Positions 24,590-34,530 of a stretch of DNA of 64,000 nt are shown here, one piece after another. The DNA lies in assembly GCF_030867095.1 (NCBI RefSeq), contig NC_081824.1:302762956-302826955 (forward strand), in the 5' to 3' direction. A model generated the notes under the pieces. The model had not been told where the DNA came from and made no database searches. It saw nothing but the letters and a program-made list of their open reading frames with translations. A program made the position numbers and the translations under genes. The DNA is from Alligator mississippiensis. Lineage: Eukaryota; Chordata; Crocodylia; Alligatoridae. Positions within the stretch are counted from its first letter, which is position 1. The number at the start of each line of letters is the position of its first letter.

Positions 24590-25086
24590 TGTGGTAAAGA
24601 AATAAGAAAAGATATGACCAAATACCAACGTGAGAGCAAGCCGTGCTCATAGCATGGGGAGGAGGAGTGATGGGCACGGTTAGCAGTGTTCCCGCTTGGG
24701 CTGATTGGCAGGGGGCGGGCAGACGCTGCCCGGTTAAAAGGGGAGCACGCCAAAACAACGGGGGGGACCCGCATAATATCGGAGAGGACTGATCAGCCTC
24801 GCCGGAGATCCTGCGTCCACAAAAACCTGGACGGCCCCATCACGATTTGGTATACCACCTGAGCATGCTCAAGAGCTCCCGAGGAATCGGCAAATTAGAT
24901 TCCAGACACAGCTGTACGAGATTGTTGCCTGAATAGTGAGTAAAAGCGATTTTTCTTATCTCACTGCCTCCCCGGTGTGTTTCTGTCAATGGAGAGAGAG
25001 ACAGAAGAAGGAGGAAAGGCCCGAACCCTTTTGTCCCCGACCTACTCAAATAGATTGGGCTCAACCACCCATAGTTAGGTTGCACA
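24590..25086 (+). repeat. 3' LTR of the endogenous retrovirus (497 bp)
   Basis: It has the same length and ends as the 5' LTR and is about 96% identical by eye. It is followed by AGACT at 25087-25091, the right copy of the target duplication. Confidence 0.93.
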
Positions 25087-25091
25087 AGACT

Positions 25092-25479
25092 AACATCTGC
25101 CCCTTTATGAAATGTTACCACAGTCACAAAACCTGTGCTGGCTATTTACATTAAATTAAAACAAAACACAAAACCTAGCATTAGAAACATAAGAACAAAG
25201 GCTACTTTCATTTGAATGCTGTTTTTCGGTGTTTGTATATCATGGTAGCTGGCATTCCAGCTATTTAAGTTAAAGTTGTTGATTTTTTTAAACTAGGAAA
25301 AAAAATCTGATTTTAAGATCTATCTATAAATATGAAGTAAACTCAAAAGGACAATTTTGCATGAAACATGGACAATTAAAGGCTGGTCTTTTCTGTAACA
25401 GGGTTGTTTGTGTAGTTTTACATAAAAATTCCATGAGCATTGTATGGTATGTTTTGGAAAGGGATATTCCTGTATTGAG
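25092..25479. other. Intergenic DNA, nothing recognised
   Basis: AT-rich flank of the provirus without motifs or repeats that I could assign. Confidence 0.5.
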
Positions 25480-25549
25480 TAAAGGGTTGGATTAAATGAC
25501 CTCCTGAGATTCCTTCCAGCCCTACTTTTCTATGATTCTATAATAGAAC
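25480..25549 (+). mobile_element. CR1 3' tail fragment
   Basis: GGGTTGGATTAAATGACCTC, then TTCCTTCCAGCCCTACTTTT and CTATGATTCTAT, is the standard CR1 3' UTR end. Only about 70 bases are present, an extreme 5' truncation. Confidence 0.8.
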
Positions 25550-26382
25550 TAAAAGCATAATTTGTAAGTTAGAGTTATTGAAATAAGTTGTTTCAAGAAG
25601 AGGAAGCTATGAAAATTCAAGACCATATTGTAAAGACAAAATTATATATTTAGAAAGATAAACTATCTATATGAAGATAATGGAAAAGAGCTCTGCTAGA
25701 TTTTTAAATCCTGCCTCTAAGGGGCTTAAATTACTGTGCAGAACTATTTATTTTGATAGCTAATAAATGCACACATGCTTAGTTGCTTTGGGATTGTTTT
25801 CCTTTTTTGAAATAGATTTATCTTTTAGTAAAGCTCTGTTTAAGGAAGGGTACAAGGAAGTGCTTATGAGAAGATTAGTTTGTCAACTTATAGGTTAATT
25901 ATAGACTTTAGAGAGAAACTAGATCTTAAAGGAATGAAAATAGAGCACTTGGTGGAAAGAAAAATGAGTAACCTGAATACAGAAATTTTCACAGGGAGAT
26001 CCGGAATACAAATCCAAGGTCCTGACCCCTCAATAGTCAGTATAGAAAACTCCCAATTAGACTGAGAACTTGAAGCCATTTATTTTAGAAAATACAGGGT
26101 GTAGAATGCAAAGATGATGTAGAGAATTGGTTCAGGTTCAACAAGTAGCTGAGGCTGATTTTTTTGTTCTGCATGTGAGAACTTAAAATCCTTGGTGTGA
26201 CACTATAAAATTTAGCAAAGAAGGACTCAGTCATCCTTCTGAGTGCTTATGTAGGGGATGCTCAGTGCCAGTGCAGAAGTCCTTATCAGCATGGTTCCAC
26301 AGAGCTCAGGGGTATAGTACAAGAAATGGACAGAATAGCAAAGTGTCTATGAAGAGATGGCCCTGGTCTCCACTGAAAAAGT
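25550..26382. other. Intergenic DNA, nothing recognised
   Basis: AT-rich sequence. One 61-codon frame at 25880-26065 has no recognisable motif and its reverse strand is equally open. Confidence 0.5.
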
Positions 26383-27005
26383 GGGCACATCTACACATGC
26401 AATTAATGCACCTGAATTTTCTGTGCAAAAAGTTCAGGCTCATTAATGTACTCTGGAGTGCATGTCTACACATGCGCTCCCATTAGGAGCAAATTGCACC
26501 TGACAGAAGCAGCCCAGTCCAGGGCTACTCCTGCTCTGCTCTGCCCCATGCAGCTTCCAGGGGGAGCTCCAAGCTCCGCCAGGTGCCAGCCCTGGAGGCT
26601 GGCAGGGGGAATGGTGGCCAGTCTCAATCTTTACTGGGTGGGGAGAGCTGTGCCAACTATAGGGGCAGCTGTCTCTGGGCTATGTGGGCATCAGGACCTA
26701 TCCTGATCCCCATGTGGCTGGAAGACAGTTGCCCCTGTAGCTGGCACAGCTCCCCTCACATCAAGTCTTATCCAGGCAGCAGTGGGCTCCTTCTCCTTGG
26801 TCTGACTGGGTGCAAATTGCTCCCAGTCAGTGTCTACACATGTGCTATGGCGCATTGGCCAATGCGCCATTCATATAGTACCTGTATGTGCTGGTACTAG
26901 CAAACAGAGCATTAGACTAATTTAATGCATAGTAAGTCACGCACACATGTAGACAGTGACACTTTAGATTAGTCTCATGCACAGTGACTACATCTTGTGT
27001 AGACT
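26383..27005. mobile_element. Inverted-repeat elements, 'CTACATGTG' family, copy 4 (possibly two nested)
   Basis: GGGCACATCTACACATGCAA opens the element. CTACACATGCGCTCC (near 26.47 kb), CTACACATGTGCTATGG (near 26.83 kb) and CACATGTAGACA (near 26.95 kb) repeat the terminal motif in both orientations, and a last GTGTAGACTCA closes it. The interior between 26.5 and 26.8 kb is GC-rich and non-coding. Several terminal motifs suggest one copy inside another. Confidence 0.5.
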
Positions 27006-27094
27006 CAGTGAATTTTAGAATCAGAACCCTTTACTACTTCTTGGGAGGGAGGGAACAAAACCCCATTCTCTCTATGGGTCAAACTCCGCACTGA

Positions 27095-27740
27095 GTTTTC
27101 TTCATAGATTATAAAGCCAGAAGAGAACCTTATGATCAATTAGTCTGCCTTTTTTGACGTGGTCCAGATCATAGAGCTTCCCTGAATTAATCTGCTTGAG
27201 ATACAGTATACTGTTTGGTAAAAAAAATGAAAAAAAGCAGCATTTGATCTTGATCTAAAAATTACAAGTGATGGAAAATTTGGCACAACCCATGTTTCGT
27301 TAGGCCAGTGATTAATTCTTTTCGTTGTAAAAATCTGCACCCTATTTCAAGTCTGAATTCATCTAGCTTCAGCTTCCACCCATTCTTGCTATGCCTTTTG
27401 CCTATTAGACTGAGGAGCCTTTATTGTCAATTACTGTTCTTTATATAAGTATTTACAGACCACCATCGATTCACCACTCAATTCATCTTTGTTAAATGAA
27501 ACAGATAAGCTTCTCCTCAATCATTTCACTATAAGGTCCATTTTCCAATTCTTTAACCATTTTCATACCTCTTCTCTAAATTTGCTCCAGTTCATCAAGG
27601 TCCCTCTTGAAATCTGGATGCCGGAACTGGACATGACTTCTACTGGAATGTCACAACACTGCCAAATAAAGGAAATGTAATATTCTCCCTACTCCTACTC
27701 AATAGTCTCCTGTTTATACATATAAGGATAGCATTAATTC
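27095..27740 (-). mobile_element. Old CR1-type LINE 3' part, antisense
   Basis: Features of a reversed CR1 3' end are present: TCATAGATTATAAAGCCAGAAG at the start, then text matching the reversed C-terminal ORF2 block near 27.55-27.70 kb (TTTGCTCCAGTTCATCAAGG, then AAATCTGGATGCCGGAACTGG). It is strongly diverged and has no open frame. It belongs to an older subfamily than the other copies here. Confidence 0.65.
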
Positions 27741-28740
27741 TTTTGGCTATGCCTTCACGCTGAGGGGGCTCATTTCATTGCCTTCAGAGTTTCCTTCCTG
27801 GTGTTTGTGTAAGAGAGGGAGCAACTGAACTGGATGTTTGGTTATTGATGCAGGACTCCACTTCTAGCCATGTATTTACTGAGAAATTACAACCTGAAGA
27901 CAGTCTGACAGAATGAGAAGCCAGAGGAATGCAAAAGCGGAAATGCTCCCAATTCCAATTCATGAGAAATAATTTAGCAATGAACTGATAGTAGATGGTA
28001 ATAATCAGTCTGAAAAAGGAGCTGCCCTTTAAGCAATGGGTAGAAAACGGAAGCTCTAGCTTTGATAGTTGCTAAGCAGCAGAAGCAGCATGATAAAAAT
28101 GAAAGGTCTCTTGTTACCACTCACTGAGAAAGCATTTGACATGATTGAGAGGCAAAACCTATTGTCTCTGCAGGAACTTTTCAGATTAGATTGAAGGAGG
28201 AGAGGGGAGAGTAGATTTGATTAATTGCTTGCAAATGTTTTCTTTCACCAAGTACACTGATCTACCTCAATATGCTTTTGTTTAGGACCATTTCTGTATG
28301 GTTGGGGTTCCAGAAAGCAATTCTGCTTTCACTGCTGCAGCTTGCCCTGTATATTTAACCTTTGCTCATTAAATTCAAGGATAAGACTGAGATCACCAAG
28401 ACTCTAGAGTGCAAATCAGAAGACATACTGGCATTACATAGTAATGATAGTTCATTTTCAGCCCAGCGATATCTCTTCTGGTTATCACTCACAAAATAAG
28501 GTTTGACTGATTGTAATGGAACAATATGTCTAGTCTACAAAATTCAACCTGACTCCATCTAAAGCTTTTTAGGTTTTCATTTGACCTTCTTTCTCCTGCC
28601 CTGATTTGTCTATTGGCTAGCATTCCCTTTCTAGGAATTCAGAGAGTTATTTTAGATTTCTTACTTCTAAGTTTATCACGGTGGTTTCGTTTTGTCTCCA
28701 TGTCTCACCCATTCTGTAGATGATCACATGCATCATTCCA
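27741..28740. other. Intergenic DNA, nothing recognised
   Basis: Non-coding sequence with no motif, repeat or exon-like segment that I could support. Confidence 0.5.
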
Positions 28741-29665
28741 GAGTTCCCTCTTCTCTTGTGCCTTAGGGAGGTGCAACGTCTATGGGCCTCACGTCTGGTA
28801 CCACCCCTCGTCTGGTAGCCCCTCCCCCTCGTCCCGCCTGCCACGACTTGGATGTTAAGTGATTCGAAGGAGGGGTTCAGTGGAGATCTTCTGCCAGAGG
28901 GGCTTGCCCGACGTGAAGGGGGGTACTCACGGTTGGGTCCTCAGATGTTCCACGGGGCTCCGCCACCCCTACACCCCGTCCACTCGCCAACAGGTCACTT
29001 GTTGATGAGATGGTCATCCGCCGCTGCTTGCAGCCCTTCTTATTGACAGGCCTCCCCGAGACCAACGGTCATCTTCAGGCAGCCTGGCTCAGCCTCCGCC
29101 TGACCTGGCCGCTAGCTCAGGTCCTTTCCTTTCTTCTCTCCCCTGTTCTCAAAAATACTGCTCCTCGGGAATGGGGGAACTTCCCGAGTTGCTGCTCTGG
29201 TCCCAGCAACCCCTGGGGGTCACTCCTCCTGCCCCCAGCGGGGCTTCTGGCCCTCGCCTCAGCTGCTGGGCTGATGCCCAGTTGCCTGCCTGAGGCTCTG
29301 GCTTTGGGGAAGCCGCAGCGGCAGCAACGTGCTGCACGCCTCCTCTCCCCTCCTCTGGCTTCCCTCCTACCGCGGGGTTTGTTGGGGCTTTTAAACTTCC
29401 CATGGCAGCCGCAGCGGCTGCCGCGATTGGCTCAGCTGCTCCCCTTGTTGGGAGCAGCTGTTTAAACAGCCAGAGTAGCACCGACTCGCGTGGCCGTAAT
29501 GGCGGCCGCGTCTGCTGCTGCGGTCCCAGCTCCAACGCCGCCGTCCCTCCCAGGGGTGAGTAGCCCGGCCCGTTGCTTTCTTGAGGGGGTGTTGTTGCCC
29601 CTCTATCCTGCCTATCCTCCGCCTGCACCCATGACGGTGGCCCGTCGCCATCACAGGAGGTAAGA
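28741..29665. promoter_or_regulatory. Unassigned CpG-rich island
   Basis: About 900 bases are sharply richer in G+C and CpG than both flanks. It contains an inverted CCAAT box (GATTGGCT near 29.425 kb), a hairpin with 11-base arms (CAGCTGCTCCC at 29433, GGGAGCAGCTG ending 29460) directly followed by TTTAAA, and then an ATG within a GCC-rich context. Long open frames on both strands are compositional. It could be a CpG-island promoter, or an LTR-like or other insertion. No terminal repeats or target duplication were found, so its nature is open. Confidence 0.45.
29499..29555 (+). CDS. Speculative first coding exon in the CpG-rich island
   Basis: ATG at 29499 opens exactly 19 codons (an Ala/Pro-rich start, MAAASAAAVPAP and so on) that end at a strong GTGAGT donor at 29556. 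TTTAAA lies 38 bases upstream of the ATG. Short Ala/Pro-rich first exons next to CpG islands are common in vertebrates, but equally simple codon runs arise by chance in GCC-rich DNA. No gene could be named and no partner exon was found. A second donor-like AGGTAAGA follows at about 29.66 kb. Confidence 0.2.
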
Positions 29666-30030
29666 AAAAGAAGCGAGTTGTTGACCAACAAGGAAAGGAG
29701 CAGGTAGAGGTATTTTTGAAAATGAGCAGCATTGTAAGTGGGTATCCTCCTCAACTGGCCAGATGTATTATTCCCCTCCTGCCAATATGGCCCACCTTCC
29801 TAGCAACCATTCATCATTTCCTGGGGCTCTGGCTGTTAGAGCATCCTGCTCTGGATGGTCCCCCGGGGGTACGTTTCTTAGGCAGAAAACACATGACGGG
29901 TTTAACTCAGGGCTGATTGTCCCAGGTCTTGACTCACATCAAAACAGGCCAGGAAAATCATTTACACGTACAGCTTGAATGGCAGTTACCTCAAATTAGC
30001 CCTGATTGTCCTGGGGCAAAGTGTTAATTT

Positions 30031-30041
30031 AGATACTTCAG
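30031..30041. repeat. 11-bp target duplication, left copy (right copy 31117-31127)
   Basis: AGATACTTCAG occurs exactly at both edges of the inverted composite. An exact 11-base match at that spacing is unlikely by chance and marks the composite as one insertion. Confidence 0.8.
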
Positions 30042-31116
30042 GGATATTGGTTGTAGCCGTATTGGTTTAAAGGCAAAAGCAGTCAGAACACTTGTGGTAA
30101 AGGCGATATCTTTTATTAGACCAACTAGATAGTTGCAAAAAAATTTTTTTTATTTGCAAGCTTTCAAGCTCACACACCCTTCCTCAGGCAAATGAAAATG
30201 CAAAGATTGTAAAATTTCTCCCAGGTAGAAACTAAATCTTGGTATAAGTTCTCCTGGGTGGGAAAGTTCATTCTATGCAAATTAGGCTTGAATAAAGTTG
30301 GAATAGTCTCTATACCTCAAAAGTGGTATACTGATGGCAAGCAGGATGTTAAATTTTTCTTCTTTCTTGTTGTTTCATATTGCACAGGATAACTGGTCCA
30401 TGGAATGGTTCTCCTGGGTATGAAAGACCAGTTGTGGAGAAGCTGATCTGTGAGTATGCAAATTAGGCTTGAATACAGGGCGTTTGTTTTGAGGTCTCAG
30501 GGTGTTGAATTTTGCTTCTTTCTTGTTAAATTGAGAAGTTTTCATTTCAAAGCAGCTAATTATGATATCTTCCATGTTTCAGGGATATAGGTTGTAGCTG
30601 TGTTGGTCTAAAGGCAAAAGCAGTCACAACTCTTGTGGTAGAGGTGATATCTTTTATTAGACTAACTAGATAGCTGCAAACATCCTGCTCCAGCCCTTTG
30701 TTCAAGCCTAATTTGCATACTCAAGAGCAGCTTCTCCACAACTGATCTTCCATACCCAGGAGAACCATTTCATGGACCAGTTCTCCTGTGTAATGTGAAA
30801 CAACTTAACAAGAAAGAAGCAAAATTCAACATCCTGTTTGCCACCTTTCGAGGTAAATAGACTGCTTCAACTTTTATTCAAGCCTAATTTGCATAAAATG
30901 AACTTTCCCACCCAGGAGAAATTACACCATCCTCCAGTTCCCCTGTCCAATATGAAGTTTCTTTTGTACCTGAGAGAAATTTTACAATCTTTGCATTCTC
31001 CTTTGCCTGAGGTAGGGTGTGTGAGACTGAAAGCTTGCAAATAATTTTTTTTTGCAACTATCTAGTAGGTGTAATAAAAGATGTTGCCTCTACCACAAGA
31101 GTTCTGACTCCAGTTC
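30042..31116. mobile_element. Penelope-type non-autonomous composite with large inverted arms
   Basis: Terminal motif T (GATATCTTTTATTAGACCAA, as in the 6.1-8.6 kb Penelope-like element) occurs three times. It is forward near 30.11 kb, forward near 30.65 kb and reversed near 31.07 kb. The body after the first T (30.18-30.54 kb) recurs as its reverse complement at 30.69-31.00 kb, sharing phrases such as TTTGCATACTC, CTCCTGGGT and CAAGAAAGAAG. The result is two arms of about 400-500 bases around a third terminal copy. No protein is encoded. Link to Penelope elements is inferred from the shared T motif and the variable-length target duplication. Confidence 0.7.
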
Positions 31117-31240
31117 AGATACTTCAGAGGTACCTAAAATGGGACAATGAGTATGGAAATCTGTAGGATCCCAGGATAAAATTGTCCTGGGTAAATTGGT
31201 TATCTGTTGTTACACTTAGGGCTGAATTTAGCATAGATTG

Positions 31241-32444
31241 AGTAAATCCAGTATTTATTCTGAAACTGGTTGAAGGTGAAGTATGGCTATGCCAGGAACC
31301 TCTGCCACTTGTGAGTTCAGGAGCCAGTGGTAAAAACCCCATGGAAATGTTCACAAATACTGTTCGAGCATTAGTTGAGAACGAAGTGTGAGCACAGGTG
31401 ATACAAGTAATAGGAAACTGGGACACATTTCAGCATTTAGTATTAGTATTTAGCCTTTCTGTTTTAAAAGATCCTTATTGCTCAAAGTGTCTTGATGATA
31501 TGGAAATGAACTTGGGTTCAGTTTAACTGCATTAAGTGTTGTACTGGCACTGGAGTATCCTTGTCATTTTTTCTGTTGTGTTATTGATCTGACTCTTGAA
31601 GTTATCCATAATATGTATCTATAATAAAACGTTTTCTGGAGCATATCTTTTTACCCGAAATAAAGGTGCTGCTTTGAAAACTGTGCTGCTTAGCTTCAGG
31701 AAGGCATTGATAATTGCTAAACATTCCTGAGAGATTGTCCTAGGAGCCTTGGTCATGGTGAGCTGATGAGGTATAAGTGTGAAGTTCAGCTGCTTGTCTG
31801 ATAAGGTAAAATCACAGCTTGCAGTTGTGTCACTGGAAGATGGTGTAGATATAGAGGTCTGTGTCCATCTGCTTGGCCACTATCCCTCTTAGAAAGTTTC
31901 CTTGTGTATCTCAATTCCCCTTTAACAAAATAGATACAAATATTGCCTATTGCTAAAGAAGGATTCCATTCCAGTGCTGTGATAAATGGCTCTGAAAATA
32001 TTTCTATTCCATGCTACTAAGTCTAAAGAATTTATTTCTCAGAAATAAAAACTGGTTGCTTTTGTAGCTGAAACTTGACAGCTGCATACCACGAATAGAG
32101 AATGTAGTAGTCCAACAAAATAGCAAGAATCAGTGATTAAAAAAACCACCATATAAGGAACAGAAACTGAGAATGTGTTGTTTCGAATGAATGTACTGGA
32201 TAATTATTTAACTTGGAATGACCAGATAGCCATTGAGTAACTGAAATCGGTTTGTTAAAACATTTGGAAATTTGGACCTTTTTTATGTTGGGTAACTGAC
32301 TATCTGAAACATGCTAATTAGTTACTCCACCAGCTTTTAAATGTCTAGTCCGTAACATTAATGATATCAGTGCAGCGTTCTAGTCCAGTATTTCTAGTTA
32401 TTTATGCCACAGTTATCAGCGGTGTATTTGAGTGTCTGGCAAAA
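31241..32444. other. Intergenic DNA, nothing recognised
   Basis: AT-rich non-coding sequence without assignable repeats. Confidence 0.5.
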
Positions 32445-33053
32445 TGTACTGGAAAGGACCTTCCAGGGTCATCTAGTCTAGTCTCCTGCTCAAGGCAGGA
32501 TTATACCTGACTAAACCACCCCAGCCAATAGTTCATCTACTTGATTTTGAAAACTTCCAGGGATGGATGTTCCACAGCTTCTCTAGGTAGCTTGTTTCAA
32601 TGCTTGACCACTGTCATAGCCAGAAAGTTCCTCCAAATCTCCACCTTAATTTCCTCTGTTGAAGTTTGAGACTATTGTTCCTAGTCCTGTCCCCAACAGC
32701 CACAGAGAATAGTTTGTCTCCATCCTCCCTATAGTAACCCTTGTGGTATTTTAAGACTGCTATTTCATCCATTCTCAGTCTTCTCTTCACCAGAGTAAAT
32801 AATCCTAGGTCTTTCAGCTTTTCCTCATAAGTCTTGCCTCATATGCCCCTAATAATTTTTGTTGCTCTGCACTGCATTCTTTCCACTGTCCACTTCTTGA
32901 AGTGTAGGGGCCTAAAACTGGACAGAGTACTCCTGGTGAGTGGAAGAATCACTTGCCTTGATTTGCAAGTGACATTCCTGTTATGACTAACATGCCGTTG
33001 GCTTGTTTGCAACAAGAGCACACTGTTGGCTCATGTTCAGCTCATGGACTACT
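32445..33053 (-). mobile_element. CR1 LINE 3' part, antisense
   Basis: It opens with the reversed CR1 3' end (GGACCTTCCAGGGTCATCTAG, then CTCCTGCTCAAGGCAGG). The minus-strand C-terminal ORF2 block follows, with VERMQCRATKIIRGI in 32839-33021. It is cut at 33053 by the start of a hAT-like element. Confidence 0.82.
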
Positions 33054-33710
33054 GCAGAAATGGGCAAAATATGGCCCGTGGGCTAGATTCAACCCGTGGA
33101 GCAATTTTGCCCAGCCCTTGGAGGGTCCCTTGGCCCTGCTGGGTGGTGCTGAAGTGCTCCTGTCCCATGCCTGCCCATAGCTTGCCCTGGGATGCCTGTT
33201 CAGTGGCAGCAGCCCCCAGCTTCGCTGGCTCAGCATGGGGCATAGCGGCACTGGGGCAGTGGCAGTGGTGGGAGCCCCAGTGAGGGTGTTGTGTTTGGGG
33301 TCAGGGCCAGCATCATGTCTCCATAGATGCAGCACCCTCACTGGGGCTCCCACAATTGCTGCTGCTCTCACTTCACTCCACTCCACTTCACATTGCTACA
33401 CCCCACACCAAGATGGTGGGATTAGAGCCTGCTGCTGCCACATAGGCATCCTGGTATGAGCTGTGAGCTGGGACAGGATGGGGGTGCCCCAGCTTTGCCT
33501 GCCTCCCCTGGCCCTGGCCCTGGCCCTGGCCCAGTCCTGGCCACTACTTCTAAGTGCATGGCGGGGCATGGAGTTGCTGCTGGGTTTACCCTCTCCCCTT
33601 CCCTCCCCTGCCTATCCCAGGCTGGGGGAGGAGATAGGTGAGGGAAATTGGGGAGGAGGCTAAGTTCCCCCCACTTCATGGGCTTGGTGGTGGCATGTGG
33701 CAGTCCCCTG
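33054..33710. mobile_element. Truncated non-autonomous hAT-like element, GC-rich
   Basis: The left end CAGAAATGGGCAAAATATGG matches the reverse complement of the right end of the 53.5-55.1 kb element (CCATATTTTGCACACCCCTG). The interior is GC-rich and includes a repeated GGCCCT run near 33.51 kb. No matching right terminus or target duplication was found, so the right edge is a guess. Confidence 0.5.
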
Positions 33711-34530
33711 CCTCTGTGACAAAGCCAAAGTCACTTCAGTCTCGATTGTAGAACTTCAACACTCTGATGATTGTGCTGTCATTGTACATACTGAAGAAGA
33801 CATACAAATGGCTCTTAGATGCTTCTCTCAAGCATAGTCGTGCCTGGGACTGACCCTTAACTTCAGAAAAACAAAGGTGCTTCGCTAGCCTGCTCCGGGA
33901 CAATCAACTCCCCCAGAAAAGATCCTCATCAATGGATGGGAGTTGGAGAATCTTGAACACTTGCATACCTCAGCAGCCGTCTCTCAAAGAAGGCTAACAT
34001 TGATGAGGAGATCCAGTACAGGATCTGATGTGCTAGCTCTCCCTTTGGAAGACTGTATCATTGTGTGTTCAATGATCGTGACATCAGGACTCAAACAAAG
34101 CTCCTACTATACAAGGTTGTGGTAATCCCAACTCTTCTCTATGGCTTTGAAGTTTGGGCGACCTACAGGGACCATCTGAGAAGGCTGGAACACCATCACC
34201 AGTGCTACGTCTGGAAGATCCTTGGCATAAAGTGGGAGGATGAAATGCAGTGTCCTCACCAATGCTAACACTACCAGTATAGAAGCTTTGATTATTCAAC
34301 ATCAGTTGTGGTGGACAGGGCACTGTTTGCGTATGTCTGATGTATGTATACCAAAACAACTGCTATACTTGCAACTCAGCCAAGGTCAAAGGAAACACGG
34401 GGGCCTGAGGAAACGCTTCAAGGACACCCTGAACATGAACCTTAAGAAGTGTGGCATGGACATCATAAATTGGGAAAAACTAGCCTGGGACAGGTTTACT
34501 TTGAGGAAAACCATCTTGCCCTAGAGGCAG
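33711..34530 (+). pseudogene. Non-CR1 LINE reverse transcriptase C-terminal remnant
   Basis: Sense-strand pieces read HSDDCAVIVHTEEDIQMAL, PTLLYGFEVWATYRDHLRRL, HQCYVWKILGIKWEDEM and HQLWWTGHCLRMSDV, followed by KHGGLRKRFKDTL. This is the conserved tail of a LINE RT family, seen in many animals, with the 'TLLYGSETW...LERFHQRCLRKIL...RW.GHV.RM' pattern. It differs from CR1. RTE-like or a related clade is my best guess, not a firm one. Stops and frame changes are present (for example near 33.84 and 34.27 kb), so it is dead. Confidence 0.75.

Larger units (their letters stand above)
19009..25086 (+). mobile_element. Endogenous retrovirus, env-less, both LTRs present, broken
   Basis: This is a provirus fossil of about 6.1 kb in the order 5' LTR, primer site, gag, protease, RT, RNase H, integrase, polypurine run, 3' LTR. 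No envelope gene fits between the integrase end and the 3' LTR (about 265 bases). The target duplication, TG...CA LTR ends and equal LTR lengths (497 bp each) show a normal integration. By eye the two LTRs differ at about 21 of 497 positions (roughly 4%), many at CpG sites. With the slow crocodilian clock this would suggest a few tens of millions of years; that age is inference. Pol is broken in about four or five places. The 5-bp duplication, serine-type primer and lack of env hint at a class III (ERV-L/S-like) lineage, with low certainty. Confidence 0.92.
29915..31240. mobile_element. Foldback-type element split by the Penelope composite
   Basis: The left part (to 30041) contains TACAGCTTGAATGG and TCAAATTAGCCCTGATTGTCC, which match the element at 35.63-36.00 kb. 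The right part (from 31117) resumes with GATACTTCAGAGGTACC and later ATTGTCCTGGG, again matching the order in that copy. The 30042-31116 composite therefore sits inside it. The outer edges are approximate. Confidence 0.55.
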
